Part shown: positions 38,077 to 46,898 of the stretch, in pieces
Numbering within the stretch: the first letter of the stretch is position 1
Layout: each line of letters begins with the position of its first letter
Assembly: GCF_030124375.1 (NCBI RefSeq)
Contig: NZ_JASKLS010000006.1
Coordinates: 1-64,000 of the forward strand
Length of the DNA: 64,000 nt
Direction of reading: 5' to 3'
DNA from: Sinorhizobium sp. 6-70
GTDB taxonomy: Bacteria > Pseudomonadota > Alphaproteobacteria > Rhizobiales > Rhizobiaceae
Made by a program: the position numbers and the translations under genes
Notes under the pieces: generated by a model
What the model was told of the DNA's origin: nothing
Databases searched by the model: none
The model's input: only the letters and a program-made list of their open reading frames with translations

Positions 38077-38733
38077 TTAGATTTCATCAAGCAGCATGGC
38101 AAGCACGCCACGCAACCTTGCTTGCCGCTCCGTCGCCAGCCGACGCCCTGTCGCCGTCTGGAAACCGTCGGCGAGACGAAAGAGCTTCGTTTCGAAGTGA
38201 TCAATCGCGAAGGCCTTGTCGTCGAGCGGCCGGGCCTCGGCCAGCGGGTCGAGCGGATCATAGAGCCCGCTGCCCATGCGTCCGGCGATATAAAAGCAGC
38301 GCGCCGCCCCGACCATGCCGATTGCGTCCAGCCGGTCCGCATCCTGCAGGATTTTCGCCTCCAGCGTTTCGGGCGGCAAGTTGGCGGAAAAGCTGTGCGT
38401 CAGGATTGCATGGGCGACGGGCGAAATGTCCGCCGTGCGCCAGCCGAACCCGTCGAGGATTTGCCAGGCTTTCTCGGCGGCAAGCCGGGAAGCTTCAGCG
38501 CGCTGCGGCGAATTCTTCTCGACCGAAACGCAATCATGGAGAAGGACGGCGGCTGCTAGAATGCGTATGTCGCCGCCCTCCTCGGCCTGTATGCGCGCGG
38601 CGTTTTTCCAGACGCGAATGAGGTGCGAGGCATCGTGCGAACCGTCGCCATCGGCAAAGGCATGCGGCAATAGCTTCGCCGCAAGCTCGTCATGAGGTGC
38701 AAAGGCCGCGGCCAGCTCCGGAAGGCGTGTCAT
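38077..38733 (-). CDS. HD-domain metal-dependent phosphohydrolase
   Basis: This 218-residue protein has the HD metal site: GDGSHDASHLIRVWKNA, AVLLHDCVSVEKN and LQDADRLDAIG. It resembles the YedJ-like HD hydrolases; the substrate is unknown. The ATG at 38733 overlaps the stop of the DUF2339 gene as ATGA, so it is translated from the same message. A long open frame continues upstream within the DUF2339 gene but lacks membrane-protein composition and is a shadow. Confidence 0.88.
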   Translation of the reverse strand: MTRLPELAAAFAPHDELAAKLLPHAFADGDGSHDASHLIRVWKNAARIQAEEGGDIRILAAAVLLHDCVSVEKNSPQRAEASRLAAEKAWQILDGFGWRTADISPVAHAILTHSFSANLPPETLEAKILQDADRLDAIGMVGAARCFYIAGRMGSGLYDPLDPLAEARPLDDKAFAIDHFETKLFRLADGFQTATGRRLATERQARLRGVLAMLLDEI

Positions 38734-41552
38734 GCGCGGCTTGTCCTTTCGCCTGCCTCGGTCGTGGTTCCAGCACCGCCAGCGCGGCCGCCATTCCCCG
38801 TGTTGGAGAGGATCTTCTGGTAGAAGAGTCCGATACCGATCAGTACGCCACCAAGGCCGATGAAGGATAGGGCGCGCAGGAAGCCTTCCAAATTCGACAT
38901 GTCGATAAGGAAGACCTTGAGCACTGCGATGAAAACGAGCACGGCCGAGGCAATGCGAATGCTCTTCGCATTGAAGCGTGAGCCAAGGACCAGGAGCAGC
39001 ACGCCGAGTACCAGCCAGACGACCGAATACGTGTAGGTTTCCCCCTGGAGGAAGCCCTTCCAGTTCGCGATATTCTCCCCTTGCCAGAAGCGGCGAACGC
39101 TGAGGCTCGCCCAGGCAAAGGCGAGGACGGCACCGCTGACCGCAAGCGCAGCCACATAGGGCCAGGGGCGCTTGTCGCGCGCATACCAGGAGAGCCCGGC
39201 ATAAGCGATGCCGGGCAGCAGATAACCGATGAGGAGCAGATCGAAGAACGGGACCCTGCCGAGCAGTTCGCCGCTGAAATAGGGATTGAGACCGAGAAGA
39301 TGCGCCGAAAGAACCGACAGCATCGAAAGCACGCCCACCACCATGCCACCGTAACGGAACACCGGACTCGGCGACCTCGTGTCGAGGGTCATGAAGATGC
39401 CGGACGCGCCGATTGCGAGCAGCGTATAAATGGACTGCTCCGCAAGCGTCGGAACAGAGCTGTCCAGAACGCCGCCATTCATTGCGTGACGAACAAGGAT
39501 GGCCAGTGTCAGCAGGACGAAAAGGCTCGCGAGCGCCTGTAAGAGATTGCGCACACGCGTCGCCGGCGAGGCGCGAAGCAGATAGGCGGACGTCACCAGC
39601 AGCAACGCCGGAATGCCATAGCCCGGCAGGAGGGCATTGAACACCGGCGTCGTTGAGAGATTGCCGGCACCGACGATCGTCGGCTCCCAGGCGATCCGCG
39701 CCAGAACCACAAGGGCAGATCCGACGGTTATCCAAGGCAGAACCGGCCAGGAGCGAGCGCGCGTGGCGAAGGTGTACCCGGCGCCGAGCAGAGCGATCGC
39801 AAGAGTCGTGACGAGCCCGTCCGTCCAGGCATGCAGGCCGAGGACAAGGAGGCCGAAGGAGCCTGCGACCAACAGCCCGCCAGCGATATGCAAATCCCTC
39901 GTTTCGGCGCTTCGGCGGTATAACCACTCCACGAGACCAAGAAGAAACAAACTGCTGATGACGGCTGCGAGCCCGTGTGGCAGATCGAATGCGAATTTGC
40001 CCGTCATGAGGAAGGACATGGCCAAAAGGGCGTTTGGCACGATGGCGGCAATGCCCGCCCACAGGATGGAAAACTGCGCTTGTGTCGCGAGCCGCCTGGC
40101 GAGCACGAAGCAAGCGAGCAGGACGAAGACAGCCGACAGCACCATCGCAGTCAGCATCGCCGTGCTGCCTGGAACGACGATCTCCGGCTGCGCGCGCGAA
40201 GGGTCGAGATAGGCAAGAACGTTGCTGAGTGCAGTCAGGCTCCACGTTCCGGCCATCGCCCCGAAGGCGGCGAAGAGAGCCGGATAGATTGCGTTTGCCC
40301 TCAGCGCGCCGACCAAGGCTAACGCCGCGACCACCACGACAAACTCCTGGACCGGAAAACGCTCGGCGGTGACGGCCGGGCTGATGAAGAGCAGCGCGAG
40401 AACCGTTGCCGCAATCGCGGCTGAAACCGTGACAGCCGCATGGGGCGGCGCGAACAGTCTCTCCCATGGGCTGGGCACGGTCGCCGCAGCACCCCCCGCC
40501 TCCGGCGCGCCCTCCGCTCCGGCGGCTCGCTCAGCGGTGCCGGGCCAAATCAATCCGACGCCCGCGATCATCACCAGGAGTGCAAAAGCAACCGGCGGCG
40601 CCTCGAAAGGTGTCACGCCCACAACATAGGCGAGCCCCCAGAGGCCAAGCCCGACATTGGCGAGTGTCGGGACAACCGTCCAGCGGCGCAGGCGCGAGGC
40701 GCAGAGCGTCGCAAGCCAGGCAATCGCGAGGAAGCCGAACAGCACCCAGGGTCGAGGCTCCGTGCTCGATACAAACAAGGGTGTGAGCAGCGAGGCGAGA
40801 AGCCCGAGCCCGGCAAGGGCCTGGCCATGCAGCAGCGACAGAGCGACCGTCACCAGCGAAACCAGCGCCAGCAGCACGAACGCGGTCGCGGTGCCGATGA
40901 ATCCGTAAATACCATGGGCGGCATAGACGACACCGAACAGCGTGACGGCGCCGGCCGCCGTCAGCACGCCCGGGATCATCGCATGGCGGAACCTGTCGGC
41001 AATCGTCGGCACCGCACGACGGCGGATCACCTCGCCGGCGATCCCAAGCACCAGACCGAAAGCCGCCGCCAGCGTCAGTCGAACGGCCGGGCTCAGCAGC
41101 CCTGCATCGATAGAATATTGCACCAGGAAGTAGCCGCCGAGCGCCAGCGCCAGGCCGCCGACCCAAACGGGCCATTGGCCGCCGATTCGGCTTTCAAGGC
41201 TTCCTGCTGCAGGTGCTGGAGCTTCCGCGACAGCAGCCGCGGCGGCAACGTCCTCGGCTTGGCCGGGCTCGACCTCGTTTGGCACCTCCCCGCCGATGCG
41301 CGCACCCTCGCGCCCTGCCCGCGACCAGGGCCCATCCTTCCCCTCGTCTTCAATGGCAGTCGTTTCCGGAGCCTGCGCTTCGTCGGTCGCCTGCGGGGAA
41401 GCAGGTTCGGCTGCGGTCCGTCGCTCGCTCAATCGAGCGATCTCGACCTTCAGCGAATTGATCTCGTTCTCCAGCCGCTCCGCGGTCCGTCGGCCACCGA
41501 GAAAAGCGGCAAGCGCCATGGCAAAAGCAACAAAGGCAATGACTTCCAGCAT
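38730..41552 (-). CDS. DUF2339 family large polytopic membrane protein
   Basis: The protein has about 940 residues. It begins with one helix (MLEVIAFVAFAMALAAFLGG), then a coiled-coil-like stretch (RTAERLENEINSLKVEIARLSERR), an acidic/Ala-rich linker, and from about residue 125 a long series of more than twenty hydrophobic segments to the end. The SLESRIGGQWPVWVGGLALALG segment is typical of DUF2339. Function is unknown. GGGGGAAAG precedes the ATG at 41552. It is coupled to the HD phosphohydrolase downstream, a pairing worth noting. Confidence 0.87.
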   Translation of the reverse strand: MLEVIAFVAFAMALAAFLGGRRTAERLENEINSLKVEIARLSERRTAAEPASPQATDEAQAPETTAIEDEGKDGPWSRAGREGARIGGEVPNEVEPGQAEDVAAAAAVAEAPAPAAGSLESRIGGQWPVWVGGLALALGGYFLVQYSIDAGLLSPAVRLTLAAAFGLVLGIAGEVIRRRAVPTIADRFRHAMIPGVLTAAGAVTLFGVVYAAHGIYGFIGTATAFVLLALVSLVTVALSLLHGQALAGLGLLASLLTPLFVSSTEPRPWVLFGFLAIAWLATLCASRLRRWTVVPTLANVGLGLWGLAYVVGVTPFEAPPVAFALLVMIAGVGLIWPGTAERAAGAEGAPEAGGAAATVPSPWERLFAPPHAAVTVSAAIAATVLALLFISPAVTAERFPVQEFVVVVAALALVGALRANAIYPALFAAFGAMAGTWSLTALSNVLAYLDPSRAQPEIVVPGSTAMLTAMVLSAVFVLLACFVLARRLATQAQFSILWAGIAAIVPNALLAMSFLMTGKFAFDLPHGLAAVISSLFLLGLVEWLYRRSAETRDLHIAGGLLVAGSFGLLVLGLHAWTDGLVTTLAIALLGAGYTFATRARSWPVLPWITVGSALVVLARIAWEPTIVGAGNLSTTPVFNALLPGYGIPALLLVTSAYLLRASPATRVRNLLQALASLFVLLTLAILVRHAMNGGVLDSSVPTLAEQSIYTLLAIGASGIFMTLDTRSPSPVFRYGGMVVGVLSMLSVLSAHLLGLNPYFSGELLGRVPFFDLLLIGYLLPGIAYAGLSWYARDKRPWPYVAALAVSGAVLAFAWASLSVRRFWQGENIANWKGFLQGETYTYSVVWLVLGVLLLVLGSRFNAKSIRIASAVLVFIAVLKVFLIDMSNLEGFLRALSFIGLGGVLIGIGLFYQKILSNTGNGGRAGGAGTTTEAGERTSRA

Positions 41553-41655
41553 CTTTCCCCCTGGCTGTAGCCTTCGCGGGCTGCCCGAGACCATACAGGT
41601 TTTCGCGCAAGCGCCAAATGCATTGACGGGAGGGCGCAGCAATCTCTTCACTGAA

Positions 41656-41673
41656 CTGTCGCGGAACTGTCAT
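41656..41673 (+). promoter_or_regulatory. PHO box (PhoB site) upstream of phoX
   Basis: CTGTCGC-GGAA-CTGTCAT matches the direct repeat CTGTCAT-N4-CTGTCAT at 12 of 14 positions with exact spacing. It lies 77 bases upstream of the phoX start. PhoB activation under phosphate starvation is therefore expected; S. meliloti phoX is a known PhoB target. Confidence 0.85.
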
Positions 41674-41750
41674 GAACTTGCTGCTACAGCGGCAGGCGGA
41701 CGTCGCAGAATGCGCGGCGGCCTCTATCGTTCAAAGAGGAGAACCGGGCA

Positions 41751-43763
41751 ATGGACAAGTATCTCGCGTCAACGGAAGAAACCGAATTCAAGACGCTGAC
41801 GGAACGCAGGGAGGAACTGGAGGATATCGGCCAGAACTGTTCCACCAATCCGACCATGGGCGATATCATCAATCGCCGTTTCTCGCGCCGCTCCTTCATC
41901 GGCGGCTCCTTGGCCGTTGCCGCCATTTCGACGACGGTGAGCCCCCTCGCGCTTTTGACGGCCGATGAAGCGCGCGCCGAGGACGCCTCGCGTTTCGACT
42001 TCACCGAAGTCGAGGCGGGCGTCGACCAAAACCATCACGTCGCCGACGGCTATGATGCCGATATCCTGCTGCGCTGGGGTGACAACGTCTTTGCCGACAG
42101 CCCGGACTTCGACCCGAAGAGCCAGACCGCTGCGGCCCAAGAGAAACTCTTCGGCTACAACAACGACTATGTCGGCTTCATCCCGCTCGAGGGCAGCCCG
42201 GATCATGGTCTGCTGGTCGTCAACCACGAATACACCAACGCGGAGCTGATGTTCCCGGCCTTTGCTTCGATCGTGAAGGAGAAGGTGACGAAGGACGGCA
42301 AGGAAGTCGAAGAGGAAAAAGTCACCCTTGGCGAATACACCAAAGACCTCGTCGACATCGAAATGGCCGCCCACGGCGGCACGATCATCGAGATCCGCAA
42401 GGTGGACGGCAAGTGGCAGCCGGTACTCGACGGCAAATACAATCGCCGCATCACGCTCAACACCGAAATGCAGCTTTCCGGACCAGCCGCGGGTCATGAC
42501 CGCGTGAAGACGCCTTCCGACCCGAGCGGTAAAAAAGTCTATGGCACAGTCAACAATTGCGCCGGCGGCGTCACCGCCTGGGGCACCTACATGATGGCCG
42601 AGGAAAACTTCAACGGCTATTTCGGCGGCGAACTCGCCGATGACCATCCGGAGTTCAAACAGCTGAAGCGTCTTGGAGCACCGGGTGGACAGTACGAGTG
42701 GTCGAAATTCTACGATCGCTTCGACGTGTCGAAGGAACCGACCGAGGCCAATCGCTTCGGCTGGATCGTCGAAGTGGATGCCCTCGACCCCACCTCCGTC
42801 CCGAAGAAGCGCACGGCGCTTGGCCGGTTCAAGCACGAAGGCTGCGAATCCATCGTCAACAAGGACGGCCGCGTCGTGCTCTATACCGGCGACGACGAGC
42901 GCTACGATTACGTCTACAAATTCGTAACCAAGGGCACCTACAACCCGAACGACCGGGCTGCCAACATGGACCTCTTCGACGAAGGCACGCTCTATGTGGC
43001 GAAGTTCGACGAAGACGGCACCGTCACCTGGATGCCGCTCGTCCATGGCGAAGCACCGTTGACCGCCGAGAACGGGTTCGCGTCGCAGGCCGACGTGCTG
43101 ATCGACACGCGGCTTGCTGCCGATGCGCTCGGCGCTACCAAGATGGACCGCCCGGAGGACATTCAGCCGAACCCGAAGACCGGCAAGGTCTACGTGATGC
43201 TGACCAACAACACCAAGCGCAAGGCGGAAGAAGTCAACGCCGCCAATCCGCGTGCCAAGAACGCCTTCGGTCACATCATCGAAATCACCGAAACGGATGG
43301 CGACTTCGCTTCGCTCACCAGCCGTTGGGACGTGCTTTTGAAATGCGGCGATCCGAGCGTTGCCGAAGTCGGTGCGTCGTTCTCGACGGCGACGACCAAG
43401 AACGGCTGGTTCGGCATGCCGGACAACTGCACGATCGACGCGGACGGCAGGCTCTGGGTTTCGACGGACGGCAACAACGAAAAGGAAACCGGCCGCACCG
43501 ATGGTGTCTGGGCGATCGACACCGAGGGCGGAGCACGCGGAACCTCCAAGCTGTTCTTCCGCGTTCCCGTCGGCGCCGAGATGTGCGGACCCTGCTTCAA
43601 CCCGACATCCGACACGTTCTTCCTCGCCGTGCAGCACCCGGGCGACGCCGGTCTGGCCACCTACGAAACGCCGGCGACACGCTGGCCCGATTTCAAGGAC
43701 GACATGCCGGTGCGTCCGGCCGTGGTGGCCGTCACCAAGCGCGGCGGCGGCCGGATCGGCTGA
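41751..43763 (+). CDS. phoX: PhoX family alkaline phosphatase, Tat-exported
   Basis: This 670-residue protein has a twin-arginine signal beginning SRRSFIGGSLAVAAIS (Arg46-Arg47), so it is folded with cofactors before export to the periplasm. The mature part is a DUF839/PhoX beta-propeller with GLLVVNHEYTN, NNCAGGVTAWGTYM and DRPEDIQPNPKTGKVYVMLTNN, the segments that bind calcium and iron in PhoX. It releases phosphate from organic esters. GAGGAGAACC precedes the ATG. A PHO box is upstream and a strong terminator hairpin downstream. Confidence 0.95.
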   Translation: MDKYLASTEETEFKTLTERREELEDIGQNCSTNPTMGDIINRRFSRRSFIGGSLAVAAISTTVSPLALLTADEARAEDASRFDFTEVEAGVDQNHHVADGYDADILLRWGDNVFADSPDFDPKSQTAAAQEKLFGYNNDYVGFIPLEGSPDHGLLVVNHEYTNAELMFPAFASIVKEKVTKDGKEVEEEKVTLGEYTKDLVDIEMAAHGGTIIEIRKVDGKWQPVLDGKYNRRITLNTEMQLSGPAAGHDRVKTPSDPSGKKVYGTVNNCAGGVTAWGTYMMAEENFNGYFGGELADDHPEFKQLKRLGAPGGQYEWSKFYDRFDVSKEPTEANRFGWIVEVDALDPTSVPKKRTALGRFKHEGCESIVNKDGRVVLYTGDDERYDYVYKFVTKGTYNPNDRAANMDLFDEGTLYVAKFDEDGTVTWMPLVHGEAPLTAENGFASQADVLIDTRLAADALGATKMDRPEDIQPNPKTGKVYVMLTNNTKRKAEEVNAANPRAKNAFGHIIEITETDGDFASLTSRWDVLLKCGDPSVAEVGASFSTATTKNGWFGMPDNCTIDADGRLWVSTDGNNEKETGRTDGVWAIDTEGGARGTSKLFFRVPVGAEMCGPCFNPTSDTFFLAVQHPGDAGLATYETPATRWPDFKDDMPVRPAVVAVTKRGGGRIG

Positions 43764-43777
43764 TCCCCAAAGGCAAC

Positions 43778-43802
43778 GGACGCTGCGCCGCGCGCGGCGT
43801 CC
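43778..43802. terminator. Terminator hairpin between phoX and recO
   Basis: GGACGCTGCGC-CGC-GCGCGGCGTCC forms an 11-bp stem with one U-G pair and a 3-base loop, followed by GGTTTC. It lies between the convergent phoX and recO stops. Confidence 0.6.
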
Positions 43803-43823
43803 GGTTTCATCGCTAGGCGTCGA

Positions 43824-44573
43824 TCAGGCCGCAGACGGTGGAGAAGATTTCAATGCCTTCAGCGCCGCATGAACGAAGGCGTCACGCACGGAAGCGGCGT
43901 CGAGGCCGCGCGGCTCATAGACATGGCGGTTGAGAAAATAGGCGGTCAGCCGGAACGCGGCGGCGAGGCTGTCGTGGTCGGCCGCCTGGTGCCCGCCGGG
44001 AGACAGGAAATCCGGAAGGGCGAGCATGCGTTCGGCATACCGCGCACCCGCCTCCCGGCTGACGGCGCGGCCGGATTTGGGCGAGACATAGACGAGCTCC
44101 TGGCGCGCGCCGGTCGCGGCACATTCCGACAGATCCAGGCCGAAGCCGAGGTCGTTCAAGACGGCGAGTTCGAAGCGCACGAACAGTTCCCCGGCATCCG
44201 CCGGGTCCTGGAGATGGTCGACGATGACGGCAAGCGCCTCATAGAGATGCGGATGGGGATCGCGCTCCGGCAGCAGCCGCAACAGCGCGCCGAGGGCCTG
44301 GATGCCATAGACGGACGTCGCCGCTTCCATCAGCCTTGCGGCGCGTAGTTGAAGCGGCTCCACGCGAAACTCGCCGAGATGCTCGTCCAGCCGCGCCCGC
44401 CAGGTCACTTCGACGGAGTTGCCGGGCTGCAGCACCGGCTGCATCGTGCGCGACCGCCCGGAGCGCACGAGCCCGAGATGCCGTCCATGCGCGGCGGTCA
44501 TGACTTCCGCGATGACAGAGCTTTCGCCATGCCGCCGGATGCCGAGTATGATGGCTTGATCGCTCCATTGCAT
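43824..44573 (-). CDS. recO: DNA repair protein RecO
   Basis: This 249-residue protein loads RecA on SSB-coated DNA with RecR in the RecFOR pathway. The N-terminal OB-fold begins [26 protein letters not shown], followed by [19 protein letters not shown], and a helical C-terminal part includes [27 protein letters not shown]. The ATG at 44573 gives the family N-terminus; the 51-codon upstream extension is unsupported and overlaps the divergent L,D-transpeptidase region. In many alphaproteobacteria recO follows era; here it is about 12 kb away from era. Confidence 0.93.
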   Translation of the reverse strand: MQWSDQAIILGIRRHGESSVIAEVMTAAHGRHLGLVRSGRSRTMQPVLQPGNSVEVTWRARLDEHLGEFRVEPLQLRAARLMEAATSVYGIQALGALLRLLPERDPHPHLYEALAVIVDHLQDPADAGELFVRFELAVLNDLGFGLDLSECAATGARQELVYVSPKSGRAVSREAGARYAERMLALPDFLSPGGHQAADHDSLAAAFRLTAYFLNRHVYEPRGLDAASVRDAFVHAALKALKSSPPSAA

Positions 44574-44800
44574 GGAACAGGCATACACCCGGCTCTGAAA
44601 GCGGATCAAGCACAGATGCTTGGCCTCGGACGAGCCTACGAGAACGGGTCTCTCCGCCACTGTCACTTTTTCGCGACACCGGTCGGCGGCCACATTTCCG
44701 CCCTTCTCTTGCCTCTTCTCGGACACTTTTGACGCTCAAGCCGGGGCTGGTCGTTGGAATGCCTCCCGAGTCCAAGAATTTGCAGTCAGCAGGATCGACT

Positions 44801-45541
44801 ATGTGTGTGTCCCGGAACAGCGCCGGTAGCTCGGCGCGGCTCTTCGCCTTTCTCCTCGTTTCGTCCGTTCTCGCGGGTTGCGCGACAAGCGGCCAAAATG
44901 CCAAGCCGAAAGGACCGGATCCCTATTACGTCGCAATGTATGGGCCAAAACCGGAGGAAAGGTTCCCGCTGGCCGCCATCGACATCAGCAAGGTCGAGCC
45001 TCGCTTTCTGCGCCAGCAGGTGGCCTATCCCACCTCGGAGCCGCCGGGCACGATCATCGTCGACACCCAGAATCGCTTCCTTTATCTCGTGCAGGACGGC
45101 GGCATGGCGTTGCGCTATGGAATAGGTGTCGGCAAGGCGGGGCTGGAATTCCAGGGCGAGGCGCGTGTCGGACGCAAGGCCGTGTGGCCGCGTTGGACGC
45201 CGACGTCGGACATGGTCGCACGTGAACCGGAACGCTATGGGCCGCTCGCCGGCGGCATGGAGCCGGGCATCCGCAACCCGCTCGGCCCCCGTGCGCTCTA
45301 TCTTTTCCAGGGCAACCGCGACACGCTGTTTCGGATCCACGGCACCACCGAGGCCTGGTCAATCGGCAAGGCCGTTTCGAGCGGCTGCATCCGGCTTTTC
45401 AATCCGGACATCATCGATCTTTACAGCCGCGTGCCGACGGACACGCGCGTCGTTGTGCTGCAGTCCGAGCCGCCTATGGACAGGCCGCTCGGGGCGCCAA
45501 TGTCGGCTATCACCAATGCGGGGCAGCCGCTTTCCATGTGA
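44801..45541 (+). CDS. L,D-transpeptidase lipoprotein (YkuD domain)
   Basis: This 246-residue protein has a lipoprotein signal (LFAFLLVSSVLAGC, lipidated Cys27). The YkuD catalytic region is RIHGTTEAWSIGKAVSSGCIRL, with the nucleophile in SGC. Such enzymes make 3-3 crosslinks in peptidoglycan or attach proteins to it. GTIIVDTQNRFLYLVQDGG starts the catalytic domain. The ATG at 44801 follows AGGAT; earlier in-frame Mets would put the signal too far inside. It converges with the VOC gene. Confidence 0.9.
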   Translation: MCVSRNSAGSSARLFAFLLVSSVLAGCATSGQNAKPKGPDPYYVAMYGPKPEERFPLAAIDISKVEPRFLRQQVAYPTSEPPGTIIVDTQNRFLYLVQDGGMALRYGIGVGKAGLEFQGEARVGRKAVWPRWTPTSDMVAREPERYGPLAGGMEPGIRNPLGPRALYLFQGNRDTLFRIHGTTEAWSIGKAVSSGCIRLFNPDIIDLYSRVPTDTRVVVLQSEPPMDRPLGAPMSAITNAGQPLSM

Positions 45542-45546
45542 TGCCC

Positions 45547-45579
45547 GCGCGTCTCAAGACGCGCTACTGCATGCAGTAG
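45547..45579. repeat. Double palindrome, shortened remnant of the bimodular repeat
   Basis: GCGCGTCT-CA-AGACGCGC is followed directly by CTACTGCA/TGCAGTAG, two perfect palindromes back to back. The first matches the core of module A and the second matches the ATGCAGTAG end of module B, so it looks like an internal-deletion derivative. It lies between convergent stops (45541 and 45588) and could terminate both transcripts. Confidence 0.6.
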
Positions 45580-45587
45580 CCAGACGT

Positions 45588-45950
45588 CTACCAGGCGTCG
45601 AGCTCGCGTACCATGTGCACGATGTTCGCAGGGTTCATGATCCAACCGCCACGAAAGCCTTCGCCGAGATCCTCGACCGCATCGCAGCGCACGGCTCCGT
45701 TCGCCGCAAGGTGGTCGAGCGCCTTCTCATGGTCATTGGTGAACAGCTCCAGCCAGATTTCCGCCTGGCTGTAATTTGGCGCCTCATCTATCCAGAGGCG
45801 GCTTGGTCCGAGAACGAATCCCTTGGCAGGAGTCTTTTCGTCGAAAGGCGGAAGCCCGACGACGTCGCGGTAGAAGGCAATCACAGCCTCGTATTGATGG
45901 CTCGGAACCTTCATGGCGATATTGAGCCCGCCCTTGATCTTTGTCGACAT
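45588..45950 (-). CDS. VOC superfamily (glyoxalase-like) protein
   Basis: This 120-residue vicinal-oxygen-chelate fold protein has GGLNIAMKVPSHQYEAVIAFYRDVVGLPPF, RLWIDEAPNYSQAEIWLELFT and a C-terminal GGWIMNPANIVHMV. It is probably a dimeric small-molecule binding or modifying protein; the substrate is unknown. AGGAG at the end of the AHSA1 gene provides its ribosome-binding site, 11 bases separate the genes, and the two form an operon under ArsR. Confidence 0.87.
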   Translation of the reverse strand: MSTKIKGGLNIAMKVPSHQYEAVIAFYRDVVGLPPFDEKTPAKGFVLGPSRLWIDEAPNYSQAEIWLELFTNDHEKALDHLAANGAVRCDAVEDLGEGFRGGWIMNPANIVHMVRELDAW

Positions 45951-45961
45951 CGCACGGTCTC

Positions 45962-46444
45962 CTAGGCTTCCGGCTCGAGTGCCGGGTTGCCCGAGAGTTC
46001 GCTGACGTAGTAACCCTCGCGCAGGTTGATGCCGTATTCGAGCCAGGCCTTCATGCAGGCGAGCATCTGCGACCAGCCTTCGCAGTTCATATAGGAGCTC
46101 TTCTGCCCCTGCTCGTTTTCCCGCCAACCAGTTTCGGCAATGGTGACCATTGTTCCGCCGTCATCGAGAGACTTGAAGCGCATCTCCACCATTGTCCGAT
46201 AGGGAGCCTCGCCCTCGGCCACCTTGGCGTCCCAACGGAATACGATTCTCTCATTCGGTTCGACGGTTTCCACCAGCACCGGCACCTCGCCCCACCAGGT
46301 CACGGTCGTACCGGCGACCAGTGGTGCGCTGACACCGCCGAGCGTCACGAAATAGCGGCTGAGCTGATCCGGATTGACGACAGCGTCGAACACCTGATCG
46401 ACAGGACGGGCGATCCGACCATTCACGCGAAATTCCAAGGTCAT
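45962..46444 (-). CDS. SRPBCC/AHSA1 domain protein
   Basis: This 160-residue protein of the START-like fold has FRVNGRIARPVDQVFDAVVNPDQLSRYFVT, TVTWWGEV, EPNERIVFRWD and CEGWSQMLACMKAWLEYG, characteristic of AHSA1-type proteins that accompany ArsR repressors. A hydrophobic ligand cavity is expected; the ligand is unknown. AAGGAGGAAG precedes the ATG. The divergent ArsR gene starts 52 bases away across a shared palindromic operator. Confidence 0.9.
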   Translation of the reverse strand: MTLEFRVNGRIARPVDQVFDAVVNPDQLSRYFVTLGGVSAPLVAGTTVTWWGEVPVLVETVEPNERIVFRWDAKVAEGEAPYRTMVEMRFKSLDDGGTMVTIAETGWRENEQGQKSSYMNCEGWSQMLACMKAWLEYGINLREGYYVSELSGNPALEPEA

Positions 46445-46477
46445 GTCTTCCTCCTTGCCATTGTGTCACACGATAAT

Positions 46478-46497
46478 ATGTTATAAAAATATAACAT
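46478..46497. promoter_or_regulatory. ArsR operator overlapping the arsR start codon
   Basis: ATGTTATA-AAAA-TATAACAT is a perfect 8-bp inverted repeat with a 4-base spacer, AT-rich in a GC-rich region. Its right end includes the first two bases of the arsR ATG. It lies in the 51-base gap between arsR and the divergent AHSA1 gene, so one dimer could repress both. Confidence 0.75.
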
Positions 46498-46828
46498 GTC
46501 AATCGATTCGAACGACGACGCCGTTTTCAAGGCTCTGGCCAATGGCCTGCGCCGGCAGATGCTGGACGCCCTGAAGGCTGCGCCCCAGACGACCGGCATG
46601 CTTTGCGAACAATTCTCACAGCTCGACCGCTGCACCGTGATGCAGCACCTGAAGGTCCTGGAGGATGCAAACCTGATCCTCGTCCACCGCGAGGGACGAG
46701 AGCGGTGGAACCATTTGAATGCGCTGCCAATTCAAGCCATTCACGATCGATGGATCAGCCGGTATGCGGATCACGCCATGTCTGTCCTGACGGCCTTGCA
46801 TCGCGGGCTCGAAAGCCCGTCCAAGTGA
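46496..46828 (+). CDS. ArsR-family repressor
   Basis: This 110-residue winged-helix protein has [57 protein letters not shown]. There is no CXC metal site, so it is probably a ligand-responsive member of the ArsR group paired with SRPBCC proteins rather than a metal sensor. The start lies inside its own operator and has no Shine-Dalgarno sequence, so the mRNA may be leaderless. It is divergent from AHSA1-VOC. Confidence 0.9.
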   Translation: MSIDSNDDAVFKALANGLRRQMLDALKAAPQTTGMLCEQFSQLDRCTVMQHLKVLEDANLILVHREGRERWNHLNALPIQAIHDRWISRYADHAMSVLTALHRGLESPSK

Positions 46829-46898
46829 CGGATTCGGCTTTCCATCGCTCCGCTTTCTTCGTATGAACTGTCCGACTATGCAAATTGGGGATACCGTC

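Noticed and set aside
38077..40467. 796-codon frame joining the HD gene to sequence inside DUF2339
   Set aside because: Only the last 219 codons are the HD gene; the upstream part is an off-frame shadow of DUF2339, which has clear helices in its own frame.
41769..43637. 622-codon frame antisense to phoX
   Set aside because: Opposite a complete Tat-exported PhoX; no start signal and antisense composition.
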